In this document: positions 7,871 to 15,711 of the stretch, piece after piece
How positions within the stretch are numbered: the first letter of the stretch is position 1
Layout of the letters: every line of letters starts with the position of its first letter
Assembly: GCA_964531715.1 (NCBI GenBank)
Contig: CAZHEE010000013.1
Coordinates: 1 to 32,737 of the forward strand
From: UBA1664 sp964531715
Lineage (GTDB): Bacteria > Pseudomonadota > Alphaproteobacteria > Micavibrionales > UBA1664
Reading direction: 5' to 3'
DNA: 32,737 nucleotides
Position numbers and translations under genes: made by a program
The notes under the pieces: model-generated
The model's database searches: none
What the model was told of the DNA's origin: nothing
The model's input: only the letters and a program-made list of their open reading frames with translations

Positions 7871-8674
7871 ATGCCGCAAATTTACGGAACAAAAAATAAG
7901 CAGGAAACGCTTGGGCTGTTTGCAAAGGCCTATAATGATTTGGTTGAGGGAAGTTCCTTAACGCTTATCCAGCCGAATGCCAAAGGCGGGAAATCCATTG
8001 AGAAACTGATAAAGCAATATTTTCCCTATGCCCATACAGAGAGCCGCAACCATGCGCGTTATATCACCGTCACTAAAACATCGGATGATAAGCCCATCAT
8101 TACAGAATGGCTTAAATATACTGATCTTCGTTTGGTTGAAGAGACAGGCTTTTATGCCATGCCCGGGCTTTTCGGCTGGAATAAAATAGATGGCGGCTCA
8201 TTCTTGCTTTTAGATAACCTTGAGTCTATGAGCGGCGTTGGTGCCGATTTTGGTTGCGGTTACGGTTATTTATCCAAGAATATTTTAAGTAAAGGGGACA
8301 CTCTCATGAGGGTGTCACCGCTTGAAAAGCTCTATTGTTTTGATAGTGATGAAAGAGCCGTTGAGGCGTGTCGGAAAAATGTAACCGATGACCGGGCAAT
8401 TATTCAACAAGCCGATTGTACGAAGCCAATTCCAAACCTGCCAACACTTGATTTTATACTCATGAACCCGCCATTTCATGATGAAGACGGGCAGGATATT
8501 TCTCTGGGTGTAGATTTTATTCAAAACGCAAGCCAACATCTTAAAAAAGGCGGTATTTTATGGATGGTTGCCAATCGCCATTTGCCTTATGAGACATCTC
8601 TCATGCAAAATTTTTCTCATTATGATACTGTCATACAAGAAAGAGGCTTTAAAGTCATAAGGGCAATAAAATGA
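7871..8674 (+). CDS. RsmC-like class I SAM-dependent methyltransferase (probable 16S rRNA G1207 type)
   Basis: It is predicted to methylate a guanine N2 in small-subunit rRNA, as RsmC does. The SAM-binding motif ADFGCGYG is at residues 125-132, an acidic motif follows in YCFDSDERAVEACR, and the catalytic MNPPFHD is at 198-204. The preceding FYAMPGLFGWNKIDGGS matches the RsmC lead-in to the methylase domain. I chose ATG 7871 because the frame upstream, back to a GTG at 7817, is translated repeat DNA. Residues GDTLMRVSP (142-150) are encoded by a palindrome (8297-8316) nearly identical to an intergenic one at 13692-13713, so they look like an in-frame insertion. The stop overlaps the next start by 4 nt (ATGA). 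The exact substrate is not proven. Confidence 0.82.
   Translation: MPQIYGTKNKQETLGLFAKAYNDLVEGSSLTLIQPNAKGGKSIEKLIKQYFPYAHTESRNHARYITVTKTSDDKPIITEWLKYTDLRLVEETGFYAMPGLFGWNKIDGGSFLLLDNLESMSGVGADFGCGYGYLSKNILSKGDTLMRVSPLEKLYCFDSDERAVEACRKNVTDDRAIIQQADCTKPIPNLPTLDFILMNPPFHDEDGQDISLGVDFIQNASQHLKKGGILWMVANRHLPYETSLMQNFSHYDTVIQERGFKVIRAIK
8297..8316. repeat. Palindrome inserted in frame within the RsmC-like gene
   Basis: GACACTCTCATGAGGGTGTC is a near-perfect palindrome with one mismatch. Extended to GGGGACACTCTCATGAG it matches 13690-13706, where a perfect copy lies outside any gene. Here it is read through without a stop. Confidence 0.85.
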
Positions 8675-9345
8675 CTAGAAATATCAAGGGTATAATATGG
8701 GATCTTGATGATACACTTTATAGTGTCACACCTGAATTACGGGCAGGCATGCGCGAATCACTTGCACGGTCGATTGTTGATATGGGGCATCCGATTACAT
8801 TCGAAGATGCTCTCAAAATGGCGGAGGACTCGCAAGCTAAATATCGCTTAACTTACAAAATGTTATATGAGCGGTTTAACATTCAAAAAGAGGATATGCA
8901 TCTGATATTTCATGGCAATCTCGACCATAATTTGACGGTTGCATGCCCTGATTTACCGCAAGCTTTTGCGGCGCATCCAAGTATTAATCATAGCCTGATG
9001 ACACATGCCAGCCGCGAGTGGGCACTCAGAATGCTGAGCCATCTCGGCCTGTCTGATTATTTCGACGAGGCGCATGTATTCGGGCTTGAAGATTTTGATT
9101 TCAAGCATAAGGATGAGACAGATGAAATTGCACAACATTGCATGAATATGATGGGAACAAAGGCCCATGAAACGGCCTTTGTTGAGGATCGCGATTATAA
9201 TTTGACATTCCCGAAGCAGCTTGGTTTAACGACTGTTTTGATTAAGCATGACTCACAAAATAACGTAATTGCCCCGCATATTGATGTTCGTTTTGACCGC
9301 GCCGCGGATTTTTTGAATAGTTTGGCGAAAGCGCGAGCGGTATAA
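8671..9345 (+). CDS. HAD-superfamily phosphatase, pyrimidine 5'-nucleotidase-like
   Basis: This is a haloacid dehalogenase-type phosphohydrolase. Motif I is WDLDDTLY (10-17), with nucleophile Asp11 and acid/base Asp13. Motif II is probably THAS, within MTHASREWALRML. Motif IV is VEDRDYNL near residue 170, with the acidic pair that binds Mg. The cap is a short helical C1 type, as in the SDT1/PHM8-like pyrimidine 5'-nucleotidases that many alphaproteobacteria carry. At 224 aa it is typical. It starts inside the stop of the methyltransferase gene (ATGA overlap), so translation is coupled. The actual substrate (UMP, CMP or another phosphoester) cannot be told from the sequence. Confidence 0.85.
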   Translation: MTRNIKGIIWDLDDTLYSVTPELRAGMRESLARSIVDMGHPITFEDALKMAEDSQAKYRLTYKMLYERFNIQKEDMHLIFHGNLDHNLTVACPDLPQAFAAHPSINHSLMTHASREWALRMLSHLGLSDYFDEAHVFGLEDFDFKHKDETDEIAQHCMNMMGTKAHETAFVEDRDYNLTFPKQLGLTTVLIKHDSQNNVIAPHIDVRFDRAADFLNSLAKARAV

Positions 9346-9408
9346 TATCCTCTTGATAAGTTCATGTTTGCGCGTGTTTAACCGCATAATAGATGGCATG
9401 ATTGCATC

Positions 9409-10686
9409 ATGTTTGCGACATTTCGCTTTTTAATTTATGTGATGATAATCACAATTATTTTTGCCGCCATTTTGAACCTTGGTGGGCAAGTTATGGTGGA
9501 CTATCAATCTTATAAGCTCACGCTGAATTTTGGCGTTTTTGCCTTATTGATCCTTCTGTCTTTATGGATTGTTTCTTTTATCACAAAAATGATGGAGCGT
9601 TTGCGCATTTTACCCATGCGTTTTCGCCATTATCGGGAGATAAGATCTTATCAAAAGGGCTTGTCATCTCTGGCCTTTGGTTTGGCTGGTATTGCCGCCG
9701 GGAATATAAAGCAAGCCGAAAAGCAAATATTGAAATTGACAAAATATCTTAAAAATAAAGATGAAGGCCTGGTGCCGTTTATGCGCGGGATGATTGCCAA
9801 TTATCATCATAATGAGCCTGCCTTGCGACAATCTTGTCATGGTATGATGGCGCATAAGGCAACATCATTTATAGGTTTGAAAGGGCTTATAATCGCCGCG
9901 ATGAAGCGTAATGATAATCGCTATGCCCTTATTCTGGCGGAAAAAACGCATGACAATCACGGAGCGCAGCCTTGGCTGATAGAAACCTTATATGACCTTT
10001 ATATTTTAAATGGAAAGTTTAATAAAGCTCTGCAACTAACTGATAAATATAAACAAATAAAAAATTTATCATCACAAGAATTGAATGATATAAAAGCAAA
10101 TCTTTATGCCGCATCAGGTGATATCAATAAAGCTTACAAGCTCGCGCCACATAATTTAAATATCGCTTTGAAACAGCTGGATACTCATCTGGCGAGCGGA
10201 AAATATCGCCGTAAATCGCTCAAAAAAATTGAGAAGCTTTGGGCAGAAAATCCGCACCCTGATTTGATGGATAACTACATTGCCCTAGCCCCTAAAAAAA
10301 CAATTAAAACGCCTTCCGCAATGATGGCATGGATAGAAAAACTTTATAAAACAAATGAAAATCACCCCGCTTCTATACTTTATGTCGGACAGGCTCTTAT
10401 AAATATAGGTGAGCATGACCAGGCCGATATCTATATCAGGAAGGCTTTTGATGCGCGCCCGACACCGCTCACGCATAAGGCTATGCACTTACTTGATTAT
10501 AATAAAAATCGCGAAATAGAGCCTCTTCCCGACCAAGCATGGGTCAGTCAAAAGACCGGGGAAATTTTCGATTATCCTGTTTTTATCAGCGATGACGGGC
10601 ATGTGGGTGATTTGGTATGGGGGTATCCCGATGAGGTTCAAAGTCGTAATGCCGATACAAAAAACAAATTCACCATGATTGCCTAG
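9409..10686 (+). CDS. HemY-like inner-membrane TPR protein with degenerate C-terminal zinc ribbon
   Basis: The product resembles the HemY N-terminal domain family, membrane proteins with TPR repeats whose exact job in tetrapyrrole metabolism is unclear. Two hydrophobic segments (about 5-28 and 42-60) flank the family-type loop GGQVMVDYQSYKL. A long run of TPR-like helices follows (about 95-370). The last 50 residues have the frame of the alphaproteobacterial C-terminal ribbon (PDQAWV ... GEIFD ... GDLVWG), but none of the expected CxxC cysteines remain: the sites read SQKT and SDDG. Heme genes are not adjacent. ATG at 9409 has no clear Shine-Dalgarno sequence. The stop directly abuts the ispE start, which suggests coupling. 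Confidence 0.72.
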   Translation: MFATFRFLIYVMIITIIFAAILNLGGQVMVDYQSYKLTLNFGVFALLILLSLWIVSFITKMMERLRILPMRFRHYREIRSYQKGLSSLAFGLAGIAAGNIKQAEKQILKLTKYLKNKDEGLVPFMRGMIANYHHNEPALRQSCHGMMAHKATSFIGLKGLIIAAMKRNDNRYALILAEKTHDNHGAQPWLIETLYDLYILNGKFNKALQLTDKYKQIKNLSSQELNDIKANLYAASGDINKAYKLAPHNLNIALKQLDTHLASGKYRRKSLKKIEKLWAENPHPDLMDNYIALAPKKTIKTPSAMMAWIEKLYKTNENHPASILYVGQALINIGEHDQADIYIRKAFDARPTPLTHKAMHLLDYNKNREIEPLPDQAWVSQKTGEIFDYPVFISDDGHVGDLVWGYPDEVQSRNADTKNKFTMIA

Positions 10687-11559
10687 ATGATGCTGACGCG
10701 GCTGTCCCCTGCGAAAATAAACCTGAATTTGCATGTGACGGGGCGGCGAGAAGATGGCTATCATCTGCTTGATTTTATGGCTGTTTTTACAGAGTGGGGG
10801 GATGTTTTATCTCTTAAACCTGCCAAGACTTTGGAATTGAGCGCGAGTGGCTCTCAAGCACATATCTTTGATAGTAAAATGCTGTCGGTTGCAAAAGACA
10901 GCCCGAATTTGATTATTCGTGCGGTTCATTTGATGGCTGACTCTGCCAAAAAACATCCAGACTTTCATATTCATATTGAGAAAAATATTCCAAGCGGAGC
11001 CGGTCTTGGCGGAGGCTCGTCCAACGCCGCGGCAATCATGCATATGTTGAATAATTACTGGAACTTAAATTACAGTTTGGATGATTTATGCGCAATCGGT
11101 TTAGAGCTTGGCGCGGAATTACCGCTCTGCCTTTATGAGCGGTCTGTGCGTGTGACAGGGATTGGCGATGTGATTGAGCCAATTCAATGTGATCATTCTT
11201 ATAATATCGTTATAATCTGGCCTAATCAGTCACTACTCACGGCGGATGTTTTTCAGGCCTATAAACAAAGTGGGCAGGCTTTTTCGCAATCGCCAATATA
11301 CCATATACCTGAAAACAAAGCAGAATTTATTGATATATTGCGAGCATGCCAGAATGATTTAACGGATAGCGCGATTGAGCTCTGCCCTGATATTCAAACT
11401 ATTCTCACACAATTATCTGAAAGCGAGGGGTGCATCATTTCACGCATGAGTGGCTCGGGCTCGGCTTGTTTTGGTTTGTTTGATAGCAAGATTAAAGCGT
11501 TGAGCGCTGCCCAGCAATTTGATAATGCGATTGTGACTACCACGCGTATCCGAGGGTAA
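10687..11559 (+). CDS. ispE: 4-diphosphocytidyl-2-C-methyl-D-erythritol kinase
   Basis: IspE phosphorylates CDP-methylerythritol with ATP in the non-mevalonate isoprenoid pathway. The GHMP kinase layout is complete: LSPAKINLNLHV (Lys10) at the N-terminus, the ATP loop IPSGAGLGGGSSNAAA (101-116), and the C-terminal RMSGSGSACFGLF. At 290 aa it is full length. One oddity is residue 144, which is Glu in GAELPLC, where IspE proteins carry the catalytic Asp (GADVP). ATG 10687 immediately follows the upstream stop; a second ATG at 10690 is equally possible. Its 3' end overlaps the convergent DUF481 gene by 23 bp. The assignment is firm, though full activity is open because of residue 144. Confidence 0.93.
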   Translation: MMLTRLSPAKINLNLHVTGRREDGYHLLDFMAVFTEWGDVLSLKPAKTLELSASGSQAHIFDSKMLSVAKDSPNLIIRAVHLMADSAKKHPDFHIHIEKNIPSGAGLGGGSSNAAAIMHMLNNYWNLNYSLDDLCAIGLELGAELPLCLYERSVRVTGIGDVIEPIQCDHSYNIVIIWPNQSLLTADVFQAYKQSGQAFSQSPIYHIPENKAEFIDILRACQNDLTDSAIELCPDIQTILTQLSESEGCIISRMSGSGSACFGLFDSKIKALSAAQQFDNAIVTTTRIRG

Positions 11560-12526
11560 GGGCGTAGGTAGTGTCATCCTCTTGCTCACCCGTTGCAGGG
11601 TCATTATTCCAGTCAAATTCAACTTCAGCGCCTGCGGTTAGGCCGCTTCCAAACGGTATTTTAATACCTGTCTCACTTTCAAACAGATAGGATGAGAAAT
11701 CATCTAACGGGCTGTTGAGCGTATGATTATGATAGAAATCGAGCAATTTGGCATAGACATTTTGATCATAATTTAACGCCCAATTTGCGGTGGCACTGTC
11801 TTCCGCGTCCTGCCCGTTATACTCTTCACGTTCGTATCCAGGGCCGAAAGTGACTTCAAGCTGCCGCGTATCAGTGTCAAAAATTTGATAACCAAGTCCT
11901 GTCGTTGCAATAATGCGATAATCCAAATCTTCAATCGCATCTTGTTCATAAGACACGCGGTTATTCAAAAACCATCTCTCGGCGAAGAAGTAATCGTAAA
12001 TTGAGGCGAGTTCTAGCTCATCTGTGACTTTATCGCCGCTTTCCTGTTCCCACTCATAATCTGCGGAGGCTGTGACACGGTGGATATCATTCCAATTCGC
12101 GATAATCTCGCCATCTATTGTGATTGCTTCCTGATCGCCATTGCCTGTTTCAAGCTCCCCGCCAAAATTGACCTCACCATTCCATATCGCGCCGAGAGGT
12201 CCTGCTTTAATTGTTTCTTCCTCATTCGCTTCGGCTATAGCAGGAGTAGGAGCGGCGGTTGTTTTTGTCACTGATAATTCTTCATTGAATTGAAAGTCAT
12301 TCAGGTCATAATTTGGCGAGGCAACACCACCGATATTATTGCTATCAACATTTAATGTCCCGAAACCTGTTTCGATTATAACAATGTTCTTATTGTAAGA
12401 AGTGATTTCACCACTCAACCGATCGCCGTTTTTGAGGAAAAGCTGATCCTCTGCAGCATGTCCAAGGCTTGAGGTTAATAAAATAAATGAGAAAACGGAT
12501 GCGAAAAAGATTTTTTGAACTGTCAT
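11537..12526 (-). CDS. DUF481-family outer-membrane beta-barrel protein
   Basis: This is a secreted protein of the DUF481 type (YdiY-like), predicted to insert in the outer membrane. I start at 12526 (MTVQKIFFASVFSFILLTSS) because this gives a clean signal peptide ending near GHAAED; the frame stays open to an ATG at 12562. The mature N-terminus has an SH3-like stretch (FLKNGDRLSGEI). An acidic, Pro/Ala-rich linker follows (about residues 85-110), and then alternating beta strands rich in Trp, Tyr and Phe. The chain ends in TLGYAW, a terminal aromatic residue as in substrates of the BAM complex. Its last 23 bp overlap the end of ispE on the opposite strand. No specific function is known. Confidence 0.82.
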   Translation of the reverse strand: MTVQKIFFASVFSFILLTSSLGHAAEDQLFLKNGDRLSGEITSYNKNIVIIETGFGTLNVDSNNIGGVASPNYDLNDFQFNEELSVTKTTAAPTPAIAEANEEETIKAGPLGAIWNGEVNFGGELETGNGDQEAITIDGEIIANWNDIHRVTASADYEWEQESGDKVTDELELASIYDYFFAERWFLNNRVSYEQDAIEDLDYRIIATTGLGYQIFDTDTRQLEVTFGPGYEREEYNGQDAEDSATANWALNYDQNVYAKLLDFYHNHTLNSPLDDFSSYLFESETGIKIPFGSGLTAGAEVEFDWNNDPATGEQEDDTTYALTLGYAW

Positions 12527-12606
12527 TTCATGGTTTTTATCAAGCCATACCGTTTTTGTCATTGGATTTCAAAAAGTTAGACACAGGATATTCGGTATAT
12601 TAACTG

Positions 12607-13263
12607 TTAATCCTTTACCTGAGCGACAAAGCGGTATTGCGTTGTGGTATCGGGTAGAATTGCCAAATTAATCGTATGGCTTTCATGACAGGCATCAACA
12701 ACCCATTGTTCAAACCAGCCCGCATTTTGGTCTTCCCTTGCCAGCCCGCCGCCATTCACCTGACGATAGCCGAGCAAGCGTGAGCCGATAACAAAGCCTT
12801 TGTCATTGCATATCTTCTGATCTTTCAGAGTTTCCATGACTGCGTTAACGGCATTCCGCTGAAATATGATATCAATTTTTGTCTGCCCATTTACAAGCGG
12901 ATAAAGCTCCGGCACTTTGTCAATATCGTAAGCAGTGGCGAGAAAATTAAACTGCGTTTCTTGCCCGCATCCCTCAATAATAACACGATCAACCCATTGC
13001 CCTTCTGATGGGTGGGAGGCTTTAGTCACTTCACGCGGAAATAAAACTTGGCTAATGATTTTTGGTGTAACACGTTTTGTATTTTCAATGCGCTCACAAT
13101 CCACATAGGTGAGGCCAAACAGGCGGTCCTGCTTGCTCTTCAACCTGATGTTATAGGCATCATTATTCAACAGATAATTGCTTAAGGCCTTTGGCGTTTC
13201 GGCATATAATGAGCCTGAAACGGTGATTATAAAAAGAACTGATGCAATAATTATTTTTTTCAT
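12607..13263 (-). CDS. Exported protein of unknown function with four cysteines
   Basis: I do not recognise the family. The start at 13263 (MKKIIIASVLFIITVSGS) gives a standard signal peptide with probable cleavage after SLYA; an upstream ATG at 13275 adds four residues. The mature part of about 195 aa is mixed alpha/beta with four cysteines (DCER, EGCG, KICN, DACH), which could form two disulfides in the periplasm. It is transcribed in the same direction as the DUF481 gene 80 bp downstream, so the two may be co-expressed envelope proteins. There is no lipobox cysteine. Confidence 0.75.
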   Translation of the reverse strand: MKKIIIASVLFIITVSGSLYAETPKALSNYLLNNDAYNIRLKSKQDRLFGLTYVDCERIENTKRVTPKIISQVLFPREVTKASHPSEGQWVDRVIIEGCGQETQFNFLATAYDIDKVPELYPLVNGQTKIDIIFQRNAVNAVMETLKDQKICNDKGFVIGSRLLGYRQVNGGGLAREDQNAGWFEQWVVDACHESHTINLAILPDTTTQYRFVAQVKD

Positions 13264-13480
13264 GAATAGGCTCACTATAAAGCTTTGTTAACGATTTTGT
13301 AAATCTTCAAATGCTATTCTATAAATTATGATTACCATATATATTAAGTGTTAAAAATTGATAGCGAAGCAAGATTCGCATCAGGGATTTAACTTGTGCT
13401 AAGGTATATTTAGTCGGCATCAAAATGCCGCTTATGATCATGTAAATGTTAAACTTATAAGTCTTGAAAGGAAACGTCCC

Positions 13481-13663
13481 ATGCCATCACAACACCGCCT
13501 CAAATCATTGCAGAACAAGAAAGCCTTGCTTGCCAATCAGATTGAGGATGCCGAAAAATCACCTTTCTCCGACCCGACCTATCTCAGGCATTTGAAGAAG
13601 CAGAAACTGGAAATTAAAGAGATTCTGACAGGAATTCGTGCCGATAGCGGCAGCATTCATTAA
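13481..13663 (+). CDS. Small YdcH-like (DUF465) coiled-coil protein
   Basis: This is a 60-aa helical protein similar in pattern to the YdcH/DUF465 family of small alphaproteobacterial proteins: an N-terminal helix with LKSLQNKKALLANQI, then LRHLKKQKLEIKEIL. Such proteins are about 60-80 aa, and their role is unknown. ATG at 13481 has a good ribosome binding site, GAAAGGAAA, about 10 nt upstream. It stands alone between divergent and parallel neighbours and is followed at once by a palindromic terminator (13692-13725). Confidence 0.7.
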   Translation: MPSQHRLKSLQNKKALLANQIEDAEKSPFSDPTYLRHLKKQKLEIKEILTGIRADSGSIH

Positions 13664-13691
13664 ATCTTATAGCTCTTAGCTATCATGTCGG

Positions 13692-13725
13692 GGACACTCT
13701 CATGAGAGTGTCCTCTTTGCTTTTT
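13692..13725 (+). terminator. Perfect palindrome plus T tract after the YdcH-like gene
   Basis: The 22-bp perfect palindrome has arms GGACACTCTCA (13692-13702) and TGAGAGTGTCC (13703-13713), followed by TCTTTGCTTTTT. It can act as an intrinsic terminator. The same palindrome is found inside the RsmC-like gene at 8297-8316. Confidence 0.75.
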
Positions 13726-13846
13726 AATATTCATGTAACATAGTGAAAAGCCTTGTTATCGCAAGACTTTTTATCCGCCTTGCCAAGCGTCAGGCAGGAG
13801 ATTATGCTATTTGCATCAAATTAATTTCGAAGAATAAGAGGATAAG

Positions 13847-14701
13847 ATGGCTTTTGATACGATTATGAAGGGAAAACGCGGATTGATAATGGGGGTCGCA
13901 AATGACCGTTCAATATCATGGGGAATTGCAAAGGCTTGCGCCGAGGCGGGGGCTGAACTGGCGTTTACCTATCAGGGCGAGGCGTTGGAGCGTCGGGTTA
14001 AGCCATTGGCAGAAAGCGTCGGCTCTAATTTTATGATGTCATGCGATGTAACAGATGATGCCTCTGTCGATGCCGCGTTTAAGCGGATTGAGGAGGAGTG
14101 GGGCAGCCTCGATTTTGTGGTTCACGGGATAGCATTTTCCAAAAAAGAGGAGTTGGACGGTATGTATCTCGATACAACCAGAGCGAATTTTCTCAATACC
14201 ATGGATATTTCGGTTTATTCTTTCACATCCGTTGCTCAACGCGCTGTACCGCTGATGAATGACGGTGGCTCTCTCTTAACGCTGACTTATTACGGGGCTG
14301 AACAAGTAATGCCGCATTATAATGTCATGGGTGTGGCGAAGGCCGCGCTGGAGGCATCTGTCCGCTACCTGGCGGCGGATGTGGGGAAAGATAATATTCG
14401 CGTCAATGCGATTTCGGCAGGGCCGATCAAGACCTTGGCGGCGAGCGGTATCGGCGATTTCCGTTTTATCCTGAAATGGAATGAGCTGAACGCGCCGCTC
14501 AAACGGAACGTTACAATTGAGGATGTCGGTAAATCAGGATTGTACCTTCTCTCCAATATGGGATCAGGTGTCACAGGTGAAGTACATCATGTCGATAGTG
14601 GCTATCACACAGTGGGCATGGTCTCGGTCGATAATGTGGCTGAAACGGCAGAGCTGCTCAATTCCATGGCACCAAAGAAAACAGACGACCAAGCGGCATA
14701 G
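13847..14701 (+). CDS. fabI: Enoyl-[acyl-carrier-protein] reductase (NADH) FabI
   Basis: FabI catalyses the last reduction of each fatty acid elongation cycle in the cytosol. It is a short-chain dehydrogenase-type fold with the FabI-specific cofactor loop GVANDRSISWGIA (16-28). The catalytic pair is Tyr158-X6-Lys165 in HYNVMGVAK. The usual LTYYGAEQVMP precedes it, and SAGPIKTLAASGI forms the substrate-binding loop. At 284 aa it is slightly longer than E. coli FabI, as in other alphaproteobacteria. ATG 13847 follows AGAGGA about 5 nt upstream. The next gene begins 3 nt after the stop. The call is secure. Confidence 0.96.
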   Translation: MAFDTIMKGKRGLIMGVANDRSISWGIAKACAEAGAELAFTYQGEALERRVKPLAESVGSNFMMSCDVTDDASVDAAFKRIEEEWGSLDFVVHGIAFSKKEELDGMYLDTTRANFLNTMDISVYSFTSVAQRAVPLMNDGGSLLTLTYYGAEQVMPHYNVMGVAKAALEASVRYLAADVGKDNIRVNAISAGPIKTLAASGIGDFRFILKWNELNAPLKRNVTIEDVGKSGLYLLSNMGSGVTGEVHHVDSGYHTVGMVSVDNVAETAELLNSMAPKKTDDQAA

Positions 14702-14704
14702 AGA

Positions 14705-15316
14705 ATGCCACTTTTACTTGCTTCGACTTTTCAATATTTTGATGTTGCAAAACATTTTTCGCAATCTTTAAAAGTTTCAAAAATTGCCTGCATTACAACT
14801 GCTGCTCTCATGCAAATTGATGATAATCCTGTCCGTCCTGAATGGGTGAATGGCGAAATTAGTGCAGTAAAAAATTTATCTTATGAATTTTTCGAATATG
14901 ATTTGCGTGGGAAAAGTTATAACGATTTACAAAGTGATCTTTTAGATTGCGACCTAATATATTTTATAGGCGGTAATACTTTTTGTCTTTTGGATGCGGC
15001 CAACAAATCAGGTTTCGGACAATTTGCATCCGAATATTTAAAAGCAGGGAAATCAATTTGGGGCGGAAGTGCAGGAGCGATTATATTCTGCCCTGATATC
15101 AATTTTATCCGTGCGATGGATGATCCAGATAAATCGAATTTGAGAGATACAAAAGGTCTGGAATTAACAGATTTATATATTTTACTTCACTGGAAGGGTA
15201 AGCATCAAAAAGAAGCTGAGCAATGTATAGCCAATAATCCTGACCTCAATATTTTATGCCTGACGGACGAACAAGCCGTTTATATTCAGGATAATCAAAT
15301 TGAGGTGTTATCATGA
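14705..15316 (+). CDS. Peptidase E-like serine hydrolase (family S51)
   Basis: The protein belongs to the dipeptidase E/cyanophycinase group with a class I glutamine amidotransferase-like fold. It has the family strand YFIGGNTF (86-93), the nucleophile elbow GGSAGA (Ser122), and downstream DLYILLHW with a candidate catalytic His162. Known S51 enzymes cut Asp-X dipeptides, but substrate is not predictable here. At 203 aa it is a little short. It begins 3 nt after the fabI stop, so it is probably cotranscribed. Its base composition looks clearly more A+T-rich than fabI, which suggests that this segment (14705-16443) joined the neighbourhood later. Confidence 0.78.
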   Translation: MPLLLASTFQYFDVAKHFSQSLKVSKIACITTAALMQIDDNPVRPEWVNGEISAVKNLSYEFFEYDLRGKSYNDLQSDLLDCDLIYFIGGNTFCLLDAANKSGFGQFASEYLKAGKSIWGGSAGAIIFCPDINFIRAMDDPDKSNLRDTKGLELTDLYILLHWKGKHQKEAEQCIANNPDLNILCLTDEQAVYIQDNQIEVLS

Positions 15317-15348
15317 ATTCTATGATATATAAATTTAAAAAACTGTCT

Positions 15349-15366
15349 TCCCCGCGAAGGCGGGGA
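15349..15366. repeat. Left palindrome of the GIY-YIG cassette
   Basis: TCCCCGC, loop GAAG, GCGGGGA. It is identical in arms to the hairpin after maeB (2679-2696). It lies about 30 bp after the peptidase E-like stop and could also terminate that transcript. Confidence 0.85.
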
Positions 15367-15382
15367 CCTTTAAAGTAAATGC

Positions 15383-15659
15383 ATGCCTTACTATGTTTAT
15401 TTCGTAACAAATTATAATAGGAGTTTTTTATATACGGGTTTGACAAGTAACCTTGCATTACGCATTGAGCAATATAAGGCTAGAGTAGCCGACAGCTTTA
15501 CGAAAAAATACAACGCTGATATCCTTGTTTATGCTCAAGAATTTCAGGATGTGAATGAAGCCCGCGCTCGTGAGCGTGCCATAAAAAAAATGGAATAGAG
15601 AGTGGAAAGATAATCTTGTTAATGCGAGCAATCCGAACTGGCATGAGCTTTTAATTTAA
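15383..15659 (+). pseudogene. Small GIY-YIG endonuclease-like gene, frameshifted in an A8 run
   Basis: The N-terminal 71 codons encode a GIY-YIG nuclease-like domain: YYVYFVTN (3-10), LYTGLTSNL with the catalytic Arg in ALRIEQYK, then FTKKYNADILVY and ARARERAIKK. The frame then stops at 15596-15598. At 15583-15590 there are eight A's. With seven, translation would continue as KKWNREWKDNLVNASNPNW to a stop at 15657-15659, the normal C-terminus of these 90-100 aa proteins. So it is a recent frameshift, a sequencing error, or a gene relying on slippage. It sits between inverted palindromes. The biological role of these stand-alone small GIY-YIG proteins is not known. Confidence 0.85.
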
Positions 15660-15666
15660 AATAAAA

Positions 15667-15690
15667 AGATCCCCGCCTGCGCGAGGAAGG
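15667..15690. repeat. Right, degenerate palindrome of the GIY-YIG cassette
   Basis: AGATCCCCGCCTGCGCGAGG is the inverted counterpart of 15347-15366, with two mismatches in one arm. It lies 8 bp after the restored stop of the GIY-YIG gene and about 20 bp before the alpha/beta hydrolase start. Confidence 0.75.
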
Positions 15691-15711
15691 CATAATAGGA
15701 TACGATAAGCA

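Larger units (their letters stand above)
15347..15692. mobile_element. Putative GIY-YIG cassette flanked by inverted palindromic repeats
   Basis: The left end carries CTTCCCCGCGAAGGCGGGGA (15347-15366). The right end (15667-15690), read on the - strand, gives CTTCCTCGCGCAGGCGGGGA at the same relative position, so the two ends are inverted repeats, each itself palindromic. Between them is essentially only a GIY-YIG gene. The whole unit is about 346 bp. Calling it mobile is inference; no target duplication was identified. Confidence 0.45.

Noticed and set aside
13775..13800. CTTGCC ... GGCAGG inverted repeat upstream of fabI as a fatty-acid regulator site
   Set aside because: The arms are short and match no operator I know, so no regulator can be assigned.
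15246..15458. 70-codon - strand frame across the left palindrome
   Set aside because: It owes its length to the repeat (KGPRLRGEDS is typical translated palindrome) and overlaps the peptidase and GIY-YIG genes.
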